DNA of 33,693 bases from Microthrixaceae bacterium (GCA_020439285.1 JAGQSZ010000007.1:1-33693), one strand, 5' to 3'; shown: positions 1 through 8,391, counted from the stretch's first letter. Made by a program: numbers and translations. Notes: generated from the letters alone by a model not told the origin.

Positions 1-760
1 CGTGTCGGTGACACTCGAACGCATCGTGGCCGCTGGCGCCGGGGCGACCATGGGATGGTTGATCAACTCGGCGTTCCACCTCGATTTCATTCGACTCGCC
101 GTCCCGCGAGTACCGCCAACAGGGCTTCTCCAGATGGCGACTGTTTCGCTGACCATCGGCGCTGCTTCAGGTCTGGTGGCGGGGCTTACCGGCATAGCGA
201 TCTACGCGGCTCGCGGCTGGAAGGTCTCACCGTCCAAGAAACTCCTGCTCGGAGGTTCAGCTCTCGGGGTCATAGCGATGGCTCTGATGGCGATCGGTGG
301 TCCCTCGGCAGCCATCGGACCCGGTGGTGGGGCCGTCGCTTGGGCAGACACGGCCGCCGCCCGCGGGTGGACACTCCTTGCCATCGCGATCCTCCGCGGC
401 GCTGCCACAACAGCAGCGGTCGCTGCAGGGGGATGCGGTGGAGTGTTCGTACCGTTCCTTGCAATCGGTGATCTGACCGGCAGGGCATTCGTTCCACTTG
501 TAGGCGGGTCGACTGACCTTGCAGGCGCAGCCGGATCAGCCGGCGGAATCGCTGGCGGCTACCGACTCCCCCTGACAGCTGTAGCCATGTCGATCGGGGT
601 CGGCGGACCGTTCATAGCAACGACCACATGCGTCGCAACCGCCGCCATTGCTGCTGTCACGGGCTTCGGAGTCACTTCGGGACTCGATCGACTGACCAAC
701 AAGAACTCAGCTTCACCGCCGCCGCACCCGGTGGAGCCCGCAGATCCCGGTGCACAATAG
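1..760 (+). CDS. CLC-family chloride channel, C-terminal part (cut by window start)
   Basis: The reading frame is open from the first bases, so the gene begins upstream and only its last ~250 residues are visible. CLC proteins are dimeric membrane chloride channels or Cl-/H+ exchangers. The visible part has several hydrophobic helices and a GG-x-GGVFVPFLAIGDLTG segment at about residues 142-160, matching the GxFxP anion-binding signature of the second CLC half. It is followed by a PLTAVAMSIGVGGP segment like the PLTA...E helix of the family. The N-terminal GSGIP and GREGP signatures would lie outside the window, so channel versus antiporter cannot be decided. The end overlaps the GTG start of the DisA-like gene by 11 nt, suggesting co-translation. 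It is distinct from the fluoride-type CLC at 17626-19068. Confidence 0.85.
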   Translation, partial: VSVTLERIVAAGAGATMGWLINSAFHLDFIRLAVPRVPPTGLLQMATVSLTIGAASGLVAGLTGIAIYAARGWKVSPSKKLLLGGSALGVIAMALMAIGGPSAAIGPGGGAVAWADTAAARGWTLLAIAILRGAATTAAVAAGGCGGVFVPFLAIGDLTGRAFVPLVGGSTDLAGAAGSAGGIAGGYRLPLTAVAMSIGVGGPFIATTTCVATAAIAAVTGFGVTSGLDRLTNKNSASPPPHPVEPADPGAQ

Positions 761-2237
761 CGGCGTGGACAACGATCGCCCCGAGGACCCCGTCAGCGAA
801 CTGGTCGCCGAGGCGATGAGCGAGATCCTGTTGGGCACCCAGGTGGAGGTGCTCCACGAGCGAGCCGGCTCGCCTCAGACAGGAGACCTTGAGTCGCACC
901 CCCAGGTCGCTGCTGTCACAAATGATGACGACTACGCCTGCGCGACGGGGACCGGACCACCTGGGTGGAATGTGCAGATGCGCATCCGCCTCAGCGGCCG
1001 CCCTATTCCGCCAACAGCACCTGGAGGGTCACTCCTGTTGGAGATGGTCCGCCACCTGCCCGAAGCAGGAATCCTCACCGCCGCCAAGTTCAGAAGCACC
1101 CCACCCAGCCCAGGAACTGCTGGCGTCGGTCTACCAGCGCTGCGCAGGGCGATCAGAGACACCCTCGCTGCGCAGATCCTCTCGGACCTCATCGATGCGA
1201 GGTTCGACGGACACACGAGGCCAGGTCTGATCGACGAGACCATCGACTATCTGATCGAACTCGGAGGCAGTCGGGTCGAAGCAACGGATCTGACCCACGG
1301 CATCATCATCACCGATGCGGTGATCGACGAACCCCGCCTGAATTTCGAGTACCCGGCTGATGTGCGATCCGCCAAGCGGGCCCCACTTCTCTTTGACGGC
1401 TACCGCTCGATTCTTGTTGTCGATCCTCACGGTCGAGCACGCACCGAACTACAACGCCATCGTCTCGACAACTTGGCTAGTCGACATCTCTTGGCTCAAC
1501 CGAGGTCGGTCACTGGAACCGAACCGGATGACTCACAAGTGGGTCGCAGCGAGTGTTGGGATCCGCTGTGGGGAGCAGATGGGAGTTCTCTCGCTGCCGA
1601 GGTCACGGGTCGGCTCGGAGGGCTCGCGCTGATACTCGAGTCGGATCGGACGATCCGGGCATTCATTGACGGCGAACCGCTCCTGGTTCGAAGGGGTGAA
1701 CACTGGACCGCGTTCCCGTTAGAACTCGGGGGTGTCATCGGAATGATGATCGAGGGTGGCACCGCCGCTGATCTGGTTGTCGATACGGCACTCGCTATTT
1801 CGAGTGGCCGACATGGCGCGATCCTTGCGGTTGTCGCCGATTCGGCAAACCTCGATGACATCGTTCCGCTCAAAGACAGGTTCGATCTTCGCAACGAGAT
1901 CGACCCGCACGCAATGGTCGTGGAGACGCGACTCCATCATCTGATCGACGCCGGGCCTCTCGACGCGTTGACACTGACCCGGCTGGCAATGCTTGATGGT
2001 GCAACGATCATCAACAGGGATTCCGATCTGATCGCATATGGTGCGATCGTGGCTAGCAGCGACAGTCAGAACGAGGGCGCCAGAACCGCAGCCGCCCGCA
2101 CGCTATCCACCCGGGCTGACGTGGTGCTCCGGGTCTCTGCCGACGGCGACATAACGATCTTCCGGTCTGGAGCAGCATTGACCACCCTGTTGGGTAACCC
2201 GAATCAACATGAGGACCGGCCCAGTGGCTTCGCCTGA
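750..2237 (+). CDS. DisA_N (diadenylate cyclase-like) domain protein with degenerate catalytic motif
   Basis: This 495-residue protein has an N-terminal ~300-residue region of unrecognised fold and a C-terminal region (about 330-485) resembling the DisA_N/DAC domain, which makes c-di-AMP from two ATP. The DGA motif is present (D416 G417 A418, in a LDGATIIN context). The second motif, normally G-T-R-H-R-A-A, reads G443 A444 R445 T446 A447 A448 A449, so the His and second Arg of RHR are lost. It resembles DAC proteins with N-terminal sensor-like regions rather than checkpoint DisA, since no helix-hairpin-helix DNA-binding part follows. Start is GTG at 750, overlapping the CLC gene; a second in-frame GTG at 765 is possible. 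The neighbours suggest a link to ion homeostasis, which c-di-AMP commonly regulates. Whether it still makes c-di-AMP is uncertain. Confidence 0.75.
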   Translation: MHNSGVDNDRPEDPVSELVAEAMSEILLGTQVEVLHERAGSPQTGDLESHPQVAAVTNDDDYACATGTGPPGWNVQMRIRLSGRPIPPTAPGGSLLLEMVRHLPEAGILTAAKFRSTPPSPGTAGVGLPALRRAIRDTLAAQILSDLIDARFDGHTRPGLIDETIDYLIELGGSRVEATDLTHGIIITDAVIDEPRLNFEYPADVRSAKRAPLLFDGYRSILVVDPHGRARTELQRHRLDNLASRHLLAQPRSVTGTEPDDSQVGRSECWDPLWGADGSSLAAEVTGRLGGLALILESDRTIRAFIDGEPLLVRRGEHWTAFPLELGGVIGMMIEGGTAADLVVDTALAISSGRHGAILAVVADSANLDDIVPLKDRFDLRNEIDPHAMVVETRLHHLIDAGPLDALTLTRLAMLDGATIINRDSDLIAYGAIVASSDSQNEGARTAAARTLSTRADVVLRVSADGDITIFRSGAALTTLLGNPNQHEDRPSGFA

Positions 2238-3051
2238 CAGCAGCGCCATCCGGACTGCGTTGTGGCGCGCACTTCATGTTGAACTCGACGACGAGCCCCA
2301 CATTCTCGACGACACGATCGGTCTCGAGATCGCCGCACCGCCCGAGGGTTGGCGTGACCGTGGAGACATGCATCCCATGGGCACCCGGGACTACCGGGCC
2401 GCGGTTGTCGCCAGAACCCGCTTTGTTGAAGATCTGATCATTGCGGAGGGAATCAAGCAGTACATCTTGCTTGGAGCCGGACTCGACACGTTCGCCCAAC
2501 GTCACTCCGATCTTGATGCAACTGTGTTCGAAGTCGACCAGCCCGGCCCCCAAGCGTGGAAACGCCAGCGGTTGGAAGACCTGGGGTACGGCGTGCCAGA
2601 TCACCTGCGGTTGGTGCCCGTTGACTTCGAAGCCGGGGAGGACTGGTTTTCGGCGCTGCTAATGGCCGGCTTTGACGAATCGACTCCGGCCGTCGTGTAT
2701 TCGAGCGGAGTATCGATGTACATCACCAAACCGGCCACCGAAGGCACCTTGCGCCAGCTCTCGGCTCTGGCACCGGGCTCGCTCATCGCCATGACGTTCA
2801 TGTTGCCCATCGAGCTCGCGGACGAAGCGGACCGCGCAGGCCTAGAGGGCGCTGCCCGAGGAGCACGGGCTTCGGGAACACCGTGGATCAGTTTCTATAC
2901 ACCCGATGAGATCATCGCTCTTGCAGCGTCAGCCGGGTTCGATGACATACGAGTTGTCCCCACCGCTGAACTGTCCGCGCTCTACTTGTCCGGTCGGGAA
3001 GACGGCCTGCGCGCCGCCAGCGGCGAAAGCATCCTCCTAGCCAGAACCTGA
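2209..3051 (+). CDS. SAM-dependent methyltransferase, leucine carboxyl methyltransferase-like (PPM1/LCMT) family
   Basis: A 280-residue class I methyltransferase of the actinobacterial LCMT-like family. The fold-defining stretches are visible: VARTRFVED at about 67-75, the SAM-binding loop LLGAGLDTFAQR at 87-98, and the acidic strand end VFEVDQPGPQAWKR at 106-119, followed by LVPVDFE. Length is normal for the family (~270-310). The physiological methyl acceptor is generally unknown in this group, so I give no substrate. The ATG at 2209 lies inside the preceding gene. GTG at 2224, preceded by a GAGGA sequence, is an equally credible start and would still overlap. It is the last gene of the CLC/DisA-like/methyltransferase unit. 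Confidence 0.85.
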   Translation: MRTGPVASPDSSAIRTALWRALHVELDDEPHILDDTIGLEIAAPPEGWRDRGDMHPMGTRDYRAAVVARTRFVEDLIIAEGIKQYILLGAGLDTFAQRHSDLDATVFEVDQPGPQAWKRQRLEDLGYGVPDHLRLVPVDFEAGEDWFSALLMAGFDESTPAVVYSSGVSMYITKPATEGTLRQLSALAPGSLIAMTFMLPIELADEADRAGLEGAARGARASGTPWISFYTPDEIIALAASAGFDDIRVVPTAELSALYLSGREDGLRAASGESILLART

Positions 3052-3128
3052 GCGAGTCGAATTCATTGGAGAGGCTCCGCGTTCAGCTTCGGCTCGCTGG
3101 CGCCTGTCGCCAGAGACTGCAGGCCGTG

Positions 3129-4106
3129 TCAGACCTGGTCGAGGTGAGCGTCCATCCAGCCAATCGTGTCAGCCACCGAGATGTGAATCGGACGAGGGGC
3201 ATAGCCCAACTCCATTGCGGCTCTGTAGTGACTCACCGACGGCGAGTACTGCAGGGCGTGGAGCGAATCTCGGGTGAAAAGCGGAGTGTCATCCTTGGGT
3301 GTGAAGAACTCGACCAAGGGCGCTAGCGGTTTGACGAGTCCGAGTGGGACGTTGAGTCGAGGTGGTTTGGAGTGGTCCACCGCTGCCACTATCTGGGCGA
3401 GTTCACGAATCGAGATCCGGGTGCCCGACAACAGATAGTTCTCACCGGTACGACCGTGTTCGAGCGCGCCGATCACGCCGCCCACAACATCTCGCACGTC
3501 AACGAAGTCGAAACCCCCACCAACCGTGACTGGGATCTTCCCGCTACGCAGCTGTTGGATCGTCTCCCCGATTCGCCCGCCGCCGAAGTCGCGGGGTCCG
3601 AACACCCCGGTCGGGTTGACGATGACAGCGTCGAGACCCTCGTCGATCAGCTTGCGCACCTCTTGTTCCCCGTCGAATTTGGTCCGGTCATACGCGGGAG
3701 CATGGGCACCCGTTGTGCGGGGTCCGCTTTCATCCAATGAAGGGCCACACGTGTGCAGGTCGAACGCGTGAACAGAACTCATGTGGACCATGCGTCTCAC
3801 GCCCACATCGAGCGCGGCACGAGCAGCGTTACGGGGACCTTCGACGTTCACTCGTCGCACCATGCCGTCGGGGTCACCGACGATCGAGATCAGGGCGGCA
3901 AGATGGAACACGACTTCCACGCCATCAAACGCTTTTCGTAACGAGTCGCTATCGAGGACATCGACCTCTACGAAGTCCACATCGAGATCGTCGAGCGAAT
4001 TGGAACGATGGCGGTCGGCGGCGACGACCTGATGACCTTCGGAAAGAAGTCTCAACGCCAAGTTGTTGCCGATCAGACCACTGGCTCCGGTTATGGCTAC
4101 ACGCAC
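3129..4106 (-). CDS. NAD(P)-dependent epimerase/dehydratase (extended SDR)
   Basis: A 325-residue extended short-chain dehydrogenase/reductase. The N-terminal Rossmann motif TGASGLIG is at residues 6-13, an FHLAA stretch typical of extended SDRs at 67-71, HMSS at 108-111, and the catalytic Tyr-Lys pair at Y139 and K143 (YDRTK). The NPTGVFGPRD segment and substrate-side C-terminus resemble dihydroflavonol-4-reductase/3-beta-HSD-like members. The substrate cannot be read from sequence. The start is GTG at 4106; a TACGCT box lies 6 nt upstream on the minus strand, fitting a leaderless transcript. The gene converges on the methyltransferase with a 77-bp gap holding nothing recognisable. Confidence 0.88.
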   Translation of the reverse strand: MRVAITGASGLIGNNLALRLLSEGHQVVAADRHRSNSLDDLDVDFVEVDVLDSDSLRKAFDGVEVVFHLAALISIVGDPDGMVRRVNVEGPRNAARAALDVGVRRMVHMSSVHAFDLHTCGPSLDESGPRTTGAHAPAYDRTKFDGEQEVRKLIDEGLDAVIVNPTGVFGPRDFGGGRIGETIQQLRSGKIPVTVGGGFDFVDVRDVVGGVIGALEHGRTGENYLLSGTRISIRELAQIVAAVDHSKPPRLNVPLGLVKPLAPLVEFFTPKDDTPLFTRDSLHALQYSPSVSHYRAAMELGYAPRPIHISVADTIGWMDAHLDQV

Positions 4107-4112
4107 AACTCG

Positions 4113-4118
4113 AGCGTA
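4113..4118 (-). promoter_or_regulatory. Putative -10 box for the epimerase gene
   Basis: On the minus strand TACGCT (TANNNT) ends 6 nt before the GTG start at 4106. This spacing puts the transcription start at or next to the start codon. No clear -35 is seen. Confidence 0.45.
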
Positions 4119-4156
4119 CCTATGGGGGTGCCGCGCCAGCTATAGGTCAGCCGTGT

Positions 4157-4528
4157 TCAGCCGATGGCGAGAGTCACACCGAGTAGGACGACGAACCCGG
4201 TCTCGACAGGCACGGCCACCCGGCTGTATCGATCGGACCACCCCTTGTCGACGGTGGCGCCGATCACTCGCGTGACCAGAATCGCTGACGCTATGGCCAA
4301 CACTCCGGTAATCGCTTCACGCCCGAGTCCCCTAGTCCCTAGGTAGCCCACGAATACCGCTAGCCCCAACGCCAACGCGCCGTAGTAGCAGCGCACCTCT
4401 GTCGTGCCGGCGGGACTGTCAGCCCGAAGCCCGTAGTGGACCGCAGTCGATGGGCGGACCAGAAAGGTCAGCCCTGTGACAACGAAGTACCCAACGATCA
4501 AGACCACCGCAACGTCAATAAGTTCCAC
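4157..4528 (-). CDS. Small four-helix membrane protein, possibly DUF4345-like
   Basis: A 123-residue hydrophobic protein with four predicted membrane segments at about 5-24, 47-66, 72-91 and 103-122. Between the first two is a short polar region containing RPSTAVHYGLRADSP; a CYYGALALGLAVFVGYLG segment follows. The layout resembles small DUF4345-type integral membrane proteins but I cannot confirm the family. Start is GTG at 4528. No catalytic residues are apparent. It lies 50 bp beyond the start of the epimerase gene on the same strand and is divergent from the DUF1801 gene. Function unknown. Confidence 0.65.
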   Translation of the reverse strand: MELIDVAVVLIVGYFVVTGLTFLVRPSTAVHYGLRADSPAGTTEVRCYYGALALGLAVFVGYLGTRGLGREAITGVLAIASAILVTRVIGATVDKGWSDRYSRVAVPVETGFVVLLGVTLAIG

Positions 4529-4606
4529 TCACACAGCTTTGCCGACAATCGAGTGGGCCCGGTTCCTGCATGTCAGCGACGCGAACTGTGAACAGCTCGG
4601 GGGCGG

Positions 4607-4612
4607 TATCGT
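4607..4612 (+). promoter_or_regulatory. Putative -10 box for the DUF1801 gene
   Basis: TATCGT (TANNNT) followed by 6 nt and then the GTG start at 4619. This supports that GTG as the start and a leaderless message. Confidence 0.5.
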
Positions 4613-4618
4613 CACGCG

Positions 4619-5038
4619 GTGGGCAAGATCAAGACGAGACCGACCGGCGAGGATGTCACTGCATTCCTCGATTCTGTCGCTTCGACCCGTCGACGCTCAG
4701 AAGGTCATCAGACCCGAGCGCTATTCGAACAACTCACTGGCACCCCGGCAGTCATGTGGGGCCCGTCAATGGTCGGGTTCGGGTCCAAGTCCTACACGAA
4801 TACAACCGGAACCAACGACTGGTTCATCGTCGGGTTCTCACCTCGTGCAACAGCCTTGACCTTCTATGGGATCTACGACGGATACGGGCCGCCCGATCCG
4901 CTCTTCGATGAGCTTGGACCACACAGCACCGGCAAGGGTTGCGTCTATGTCAAGGACCTGTCCGCGATCGACTTGTCCATTCTGGAACGCTTGATCACCA
5001 ACGCTTGGAAGCGGGCGCACGAGGATGCCGAGGGTTAG
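4619..5038 (+). CDS. DUF1801 (YdhG-like) domain protein
   Basis: A 139-residue protein matching the DUF1801 family over its whole length. Recognisable blocks are the MWGPSMVGFGSKSY segment near residue 44, DWFIVGFSPRATALTFY near 66, and HSTGKGCVYVKDLSAIDLSILERLI near 100. These are the core strands and helix of the family, which has a small alpha/beta fold and no established biochemical activity. The TATCGT box 6 nt upstream favours the GTG at 4619. The 90 bp separating it from the divergent membrane-protein gene holds this promoter and nothing else obvious. Probably transcribed alone, because a 125-bp gap with its own promoter precedes the next gene. Confidence 0.85.
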   Translation: MGKIKTRPTGEDVTAFLDSVASTRRRSEGHQTRALFEQLTGTPAVMWGPSMVGFGSKSYTNTTGTNDWFIVGFSPRATALTFYGIYDGYGPPDPLFDELGPHSTGKGCVYVKDLSAIDLSILERLITNAWKRAHEDAEG

Positions 5039-5150
5039 ATCAACCAGTCCCGCACATTGATCCTGCGACTCGATAGCTGCACAGCAACTAGGCGCTGATC
5101 GGGATCAGAGTCGCTGGTCACATCACTTCCATCGCGTTGCGCGTTTTCCC

Positions 5151-5156
5151 TACAGT
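5151..5156 (+). promoter_or_regulatory. Putative -10 box for the 5164 gene
   Basis: TACAGT (TANNNT) followed by 7 nt and the ATG at 5164. This argues against the upstream in-frame TTG at 5137, which would precede the promoter. Confidence 0.5.
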
Positions 5157-5163
5157 CATCGCG

Positions 5164-5961
5164 ATGCGCAGACGGAAACTCGTGGTGGGTCTTGTAGTCG
5201 TAGCGATTGTGGTGGTTGCCGTCGGGTTGTTCTTCGCTCTTGGCGACAAGGCTCGGCCCGTGACCATCGATGAGGCGAAGCAGCGGGCCACCTCGTCAGT
5301 TCCGCCAGATGACTCGCCCGCTACTCGACGACCCAAGCCGGGCGTGTACAGCTATGTGGGCTCGGGCACGGAGTCGCTGTCGGTGCCACCATTGTCGCAG
5401 GAACAAGGGCCCGAGATGCCAGGCACGGTCGAGTGGGGACAGGACGGCTGTTGGACGTTCCGCATCGATTTCAGTTCCAACCATTGGCAGGCGTGGACTC
5501 ATTGCCCCGAAGGTGACGATCTGGTGGAGGCAGGCGGTCAGTCTTGGCAGCGCTGGATGATCGGAGCAACGGCGATCACCAACTTGTCGGACTTCAAGTG
5601 CGACGCGGGCGCCATGCTGATCCCGGCGAATCCGAAGGCCGGCGATGAATGGAAGGCTCGTTGTGTCGGCACCAATGAGGCGGTGGACGGCGAAGCTGTC
5701 TCGGCTGGCACCTACCGGTTCATTGGCACCGAGGACTTGAAGGTCGGCGACAAGACGATTTCAACTCACCGGTTCCTGCGTGAACGCACGATGTCGGGCG
5801 CTCAGGTCGGCACCGAACGCAGCGAGGTCTGGTTCGCCGTGGACACGGGTCTGCCTGTTCGCAACGAACGCACCGTCGAGGCACGCACTTCGACGCCGAT
5901 CGGTGAGTCCACCTACACCGAGACCGGCGAGTTCCATCTGGAATCAATCGAACCTGCCTGA
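5164..5961 (+). CDS. Membrane-anchored extracytoplasmic protein of unknown function
   Basis: A 265-residue protein whose first residues, MRRRKLVVGLVVVAIVVVAVG, form an uncleaved signal-anchor (positive charges, then about 20 hydrophobic residues). A low-complexity linker follows, then a predicted mostly beta exported domain rich in Trp, Gly and Thr. Blocks such as GVYSYVGSGTESLS, MPGTVEWGQDGCWTFRIDFSSNHWQAW and a C-terminal VDTGLPVRNERTVEARTST are visible. Three Cys in the exported part could pair. I recognise no named domain; the repeated edge-strand pattern suggests a lipoprotein-like beta fold. The ATG at 5164 was chosen over TTG 5137 because the membrane segment then begins directly and a -10 box sits 7 nt upstream. 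Confidence 0.7.
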   Translation: MRRRKLVVGLVVVAIVVVAVGLFFALGDKARPVTIDEAKQRATSSVPPDDSPATRRPKPGVYSYVGSGTESLSVPPLSQEQGPEMPGTVEWGQDGCWTFRIDFSSNHWQAWTHCPEGDDLVEAGGQSWQRWMIGATAITNLSDFKCDAGAMLIPANPKAGDEWKARCVGTNEAVDGEAVSAGTYRFIGTEDLKVGDKTISTHRFLRERTMSGAQVGTERSEVWFAVDTGLPVRNERTVEARTSTPIGESTYTETGEFHLESIEPA

Positions 5962-6034
5962 TTTTCAGGGTGTCGAGGCTCGTTTTGGGCCGTTTTCACC
6001 CTCCTTACGCACTTCTGTCGCCGCATCTGGCGCC

Positions 6035-6058
6035 GCATCCGCCGACGCATCCGCCGAC
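6035..6058 (+). repeat. Two tandem copies of a 12-mer
   Basis: GCATCCGCCGAC occurs twice head to tail, with a degenerate third copy just upstream (GCCGCATCTGGC). The end runs into the left arm of the palindromic repeat at 6057. Confidence 0.6.
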
Positions 6059-6103
6059 TTTTGTGGAGTTCGCGTTGCCCAGCAACCACAACTCCACAAA
6101 GTT
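6057..6103. repeat. Dispersed palindromic repeat, copy 1 (two-stem hairpin)
   Basis: The left arm ACTTTTGTGGAGTT (6057-6070) is complementary to the right arm at 6090-6103, except that the right arm lacks one A near its end. Inside are a 3-nt bulge on each side and an inner perfect stem GTTGC/GCAAC (6074-6078 and 6082-6086) with a 3-nt loop. The same design recurs at 24195-24241, where both stems are perfect. It lies 95 bp downstream of the 5164 gene and 82 bp upstream of the PcfJ-like gene. There is no T-run after either arm, so it is not a typical intrinsic terminator. Confidence 0.85.
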
Positions 6104-6184
6104 CGGACGAGGTCGGCGCGAAACGGGGCGAAAACCCCAAAAGGAACACTTGTTTGTTCCGATTCGAGATGTTTGACTGGCCTG

Positions 6185-7561
6185 ATGCCCGCTTCGCCGC
6201 CCATAGAAATCCTGGTCGACGCAAAGCCGGTGGTAGCGCTCACGCCCTTGGACCGTCGGGTTCAGGTCGGACTGGTGATGCCCGGACTGGGTCGGATTAT
6301 CGATATCAGCATCCAGCCCACAGCAGCATGTCGTGCGCTCAGCGAAGCCGCCCAGTCCTCACAAACCAACGCTGCCGAAGTCGAGGAGGTAACCCGAGAA
6401 GCGATCACGACCGCGACCGCGATCAGCGACGCTTGGACACCCTCACCAGATATTCCGCTATCGGCATGGTTCGGAGGGATCGCATTTCCGCTGCTCGGCG
6501 CGGCCTACGACGCTGGCGGCTCACCGGTCACCGAGGTCCCACGATGGGCCGAGCCGATACTCGCTGCGCCCAGCTTTGGACAGGGCGCAATTGCCGGCTT
6601 CGGCGATCGTGCGACTCGCCCGGTCAAGCGGGCCTTGGTGGAGGCCGTGCGACCACTGCCGACTGGTCAGATTCCAATCGGAATCCTGGCTCTGGCTCTG
6701 ATGGGCAAAGACATTCTCCAACCCGACCGACTTGCCCGAGTCCTCAGTTGTGAACGAGCGGTTCATCCCGCCACGGACTTCCCCGACCCTTCGACGCTCA
6801 AAGCTTCCCGCAAAGCGCTGGTTCGTTGGGGCGAGCCGCGCACCGAGCGAGTCCTTATCGACGCTGCATCACGACCCGACGGGCTAGCCGTGTTGTTGAG
6901 AACCGTGAGCTACGCACTCCAACTCGGTGATCATGGCCCCACCGGTCGACTACCGAACCGCCTCACGGAACTCCATGACACCTACCGGGTGCTCATTCCG
7001 ACGGCGACCGAGGCAGCGACCGATCCGCCGCCGCAGCGAACCAGGCGTTGCGCCGGCAGCACAGGCGGGCGCGCCAATGGCGCTCGGCGTCGACGATCCA
7101 ACGAGCGAGACCCGAACAGCCCCAATGGCGAGGACGCCCCAGTTCCTCATCCGGTGCTACGTGCCCCAGTGATCAACGGGACGCCGCCAAAGAACTCGTC
7201 GACACAACAAAGGATAAAGATGCCGGCGAACATCCGCTCCCTAGATGGAGTGCTCATCGGCGACTTGAAATTCGTGCTGCCACGCACCATTGGTGACCTC
7301 GCAAGGTGGGGACGCCTGATGTCGAACTGTCTCCAGACTTTCGGGACGGCCGTTATTGCTGGCCAGAGTTTCATCATCGGCATCGAACGCGAGGGCTGGC
7401 TGGTTTACGCGATCGAGATCACCGCCGCCGGCAATATTCGGCAATTCAGCGGAAGGGCGAATCGCCAACCGAGTGACAAGGTTCGCAAGGCAGTGATCGC
7501 GGAACTCATCAACGCTGGAGCGATCAACCCGAGGAGTGCCAACAATCGACGGTGGATGTAG
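6185..7561 (+). CDS. PcfJ-like protein
   Basis: A 458-residue protein read from ATG 6185; the frame stays open further upstream through the palindromic repeat, but that part is low-complexity and not protein-like. The C-terminal ~90 residues (about 355-445) match the PcfJ-like family: LPRTIGDLARWGRLMSNC (365-382, with the conserved W375, G376, N381, C382), then a GQSFIIGI strand, then an E-I-T...IRQFSGRANRQPS segment. PcfJ is best known from conjugative-plasmid gene clusters but chromosomal homologues of unknown role are common. Residues ~1-270 are alpha-helical with no recognised domain, and ~285-345 is a disordered Arg/Pro/Ser linker. No conjugation genes are nearby. It converges on the SIP gene 25 bp away. 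Confidence 0.72.
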   Translation: MPASPPIEILVDAKPVVALTPLDRRVQVGLVMPGLGRIIDISIQPTAACRALSEAAQSSQTNAAEVEEVTREAITTATAISDAWTPSPDIPLSAWFGGIAFPLLGAAYDAGGSPVTEVPRWAEPILAAPSFGQGAIAGFGDRATRPVKRALVEAVRPLPTGQIPIGILALALMGKDILQPDRLARVLSCERAVHPATDFPDPSTLKASRKALVRWGEPRTERVLIDAASRPDGLAVLLRTVSYALQLGDHGPTGRLPNRLTELHDTYRVLIPTATEAATDPPPQRTRRCAGSTGGRANGARRRRSNERDPNSPNGEDAPVPHPVLRAPVINGTPPKNSSTQQRIKMPANIRSLDGVLIGDLKFVLPRTIGDLARWGRLMSNCLQTFGTAVIAGQSFIIGIEREGWLVYAIEITAAGNIRQFSGRANRQPSDKVRKAVIAELINAGAINPRSANNRRWM

Positions 7562-7586
7562 CGCGAGCCTGTTGGAGGTTGGTGGC

Positions 7587-8390
7587 CTAGACGTCAGCCT
7601 CGGTCGCTGCCACCCATTCCCGCTTCACCTTGCGCCACTGTTCGTCTGTGTAGTCACGCCGCCAATAGGGCGAGATCGAGGTCCCTTCTTTGGGAATTCC
7701 TCGATCACCAAGAAGATGACGCCGTACCGAGCGGACCTCGTTCGCCTCGCCGTGAACGAAAACTCCGATGCTACCCTCGGGCAACTCGAGTCCCTCAACC
7801 GCCCGGAGTAGTTGGTCACGATCGTCTGCAGCTCCGTCGCAGCGGTGTACCCAGGTCACGTTGAGGGTGCCCGGCGATGACAGTTCTACGTGGTTTGTTG
7901 CATCGTCGACGATCACCACGACGTACGCCTGCTGGCGCTCGGTCAGGCGCTCCAACGACGCAGCGACTGCAGGAAGAGCGCTCTCGTCGCCAACCATCAG
8001 GTGCGTCTCGACATCCGGACTGGGCGCATATGCGCCGCTCGGTCCGACGAACTGAAGGAGATCACCGGGCTGGGCATGGTTGGCCCACCGACCAGCGAAT
8101 CCGATGTCGCCGTGCACGACGAAGTCCAGGGCAAGCGTGCGAGTCTTCTCATCCCACCAACGGATTGTGTAGCGCCTTCCCACGGGTCGATGCTCGGGCT
8201 CTAGCGAGCGGGCATGGTCGACATCGAAGGGAATCTCATACGGAGCACCTTCGGGAACGAATAGTGCGTTGACGTACTGATCACTGAACGGGGTAGGGGC
8301 GAAGTCGACCAGCCCCGGACCTCCGAGTACGACTCGCACCATCCGAGGTGTCAGTTGCTGAACTTCGAGAACTTCGCCGTAGTGGGCCAT
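7587..8390 (-). CDS. Siderophore-interacting protein (FAD/NAD(P)H ferric-siderophore reductase family)
   Basis: A 267-residue cytoplasmic flavoprotein of the SIP/ViuB family, which reduces Fe(III)-siderophores to release iron. The FAD-binding beta-barrel carries the signature R-R-Y-T-I-R (72-77) and GPSGAY near 115. A NAD(P)H-binding half follows, and the C-terminal family hallmark PYWRRDYTDEQWRKVKREW is near 240-258. Start is ATG 8390 with AGGAG 6 nt upstream. One nucleotide separates it from the stop of the dioxygenase gene, so the two are translationally coupled and share the MarR-operator promoter at ~9310-9339. A general flavin reductase role for phenolic-compound handling is an alternative to siderophore reduction. 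Confidence 0.88.
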   Translation of the reverse strand: MAHYGEVLEVQQLTPRMVRVVLGGPGLVDFAPTPFSDQYVNALFVPEGAPYEIPFDVDHARSLEPEHRPVGRRYTIRWWDEKTRTLALDFVVHGDIGFAGRWANHAQPGDLLQFVGPSGAYAPSPDVETHLMVGDESALPAVAASLERLTERQQAYVVVIVDDATNHVELSSPGTLNVTWVHRCDGAADDRDQLLRAVEGLELPEGSIGVFVHGEANEVRSVRRHLLGDRGIPKEGTSISPYWRRDYTDEQWRKVKREWVAATEADV

Positions 8391-8391
8391 T

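Noticed and set aside
5780-6184. The upstream extension of the PcfJ-like frame
   Set aside because: It overlaps the preceding gene's end and translates the palindromic repeat; the sequence is not protein-like, so ATG 6185 is used.
5913-6243. Short minus-strand frames containing peptides such as FGVFAPFRADLV and LWSCGCWATRTP
   Set aside because: They are translations of the palindromic repeat and its flanks; similar peptides arise from the other copy at 24123-24419.
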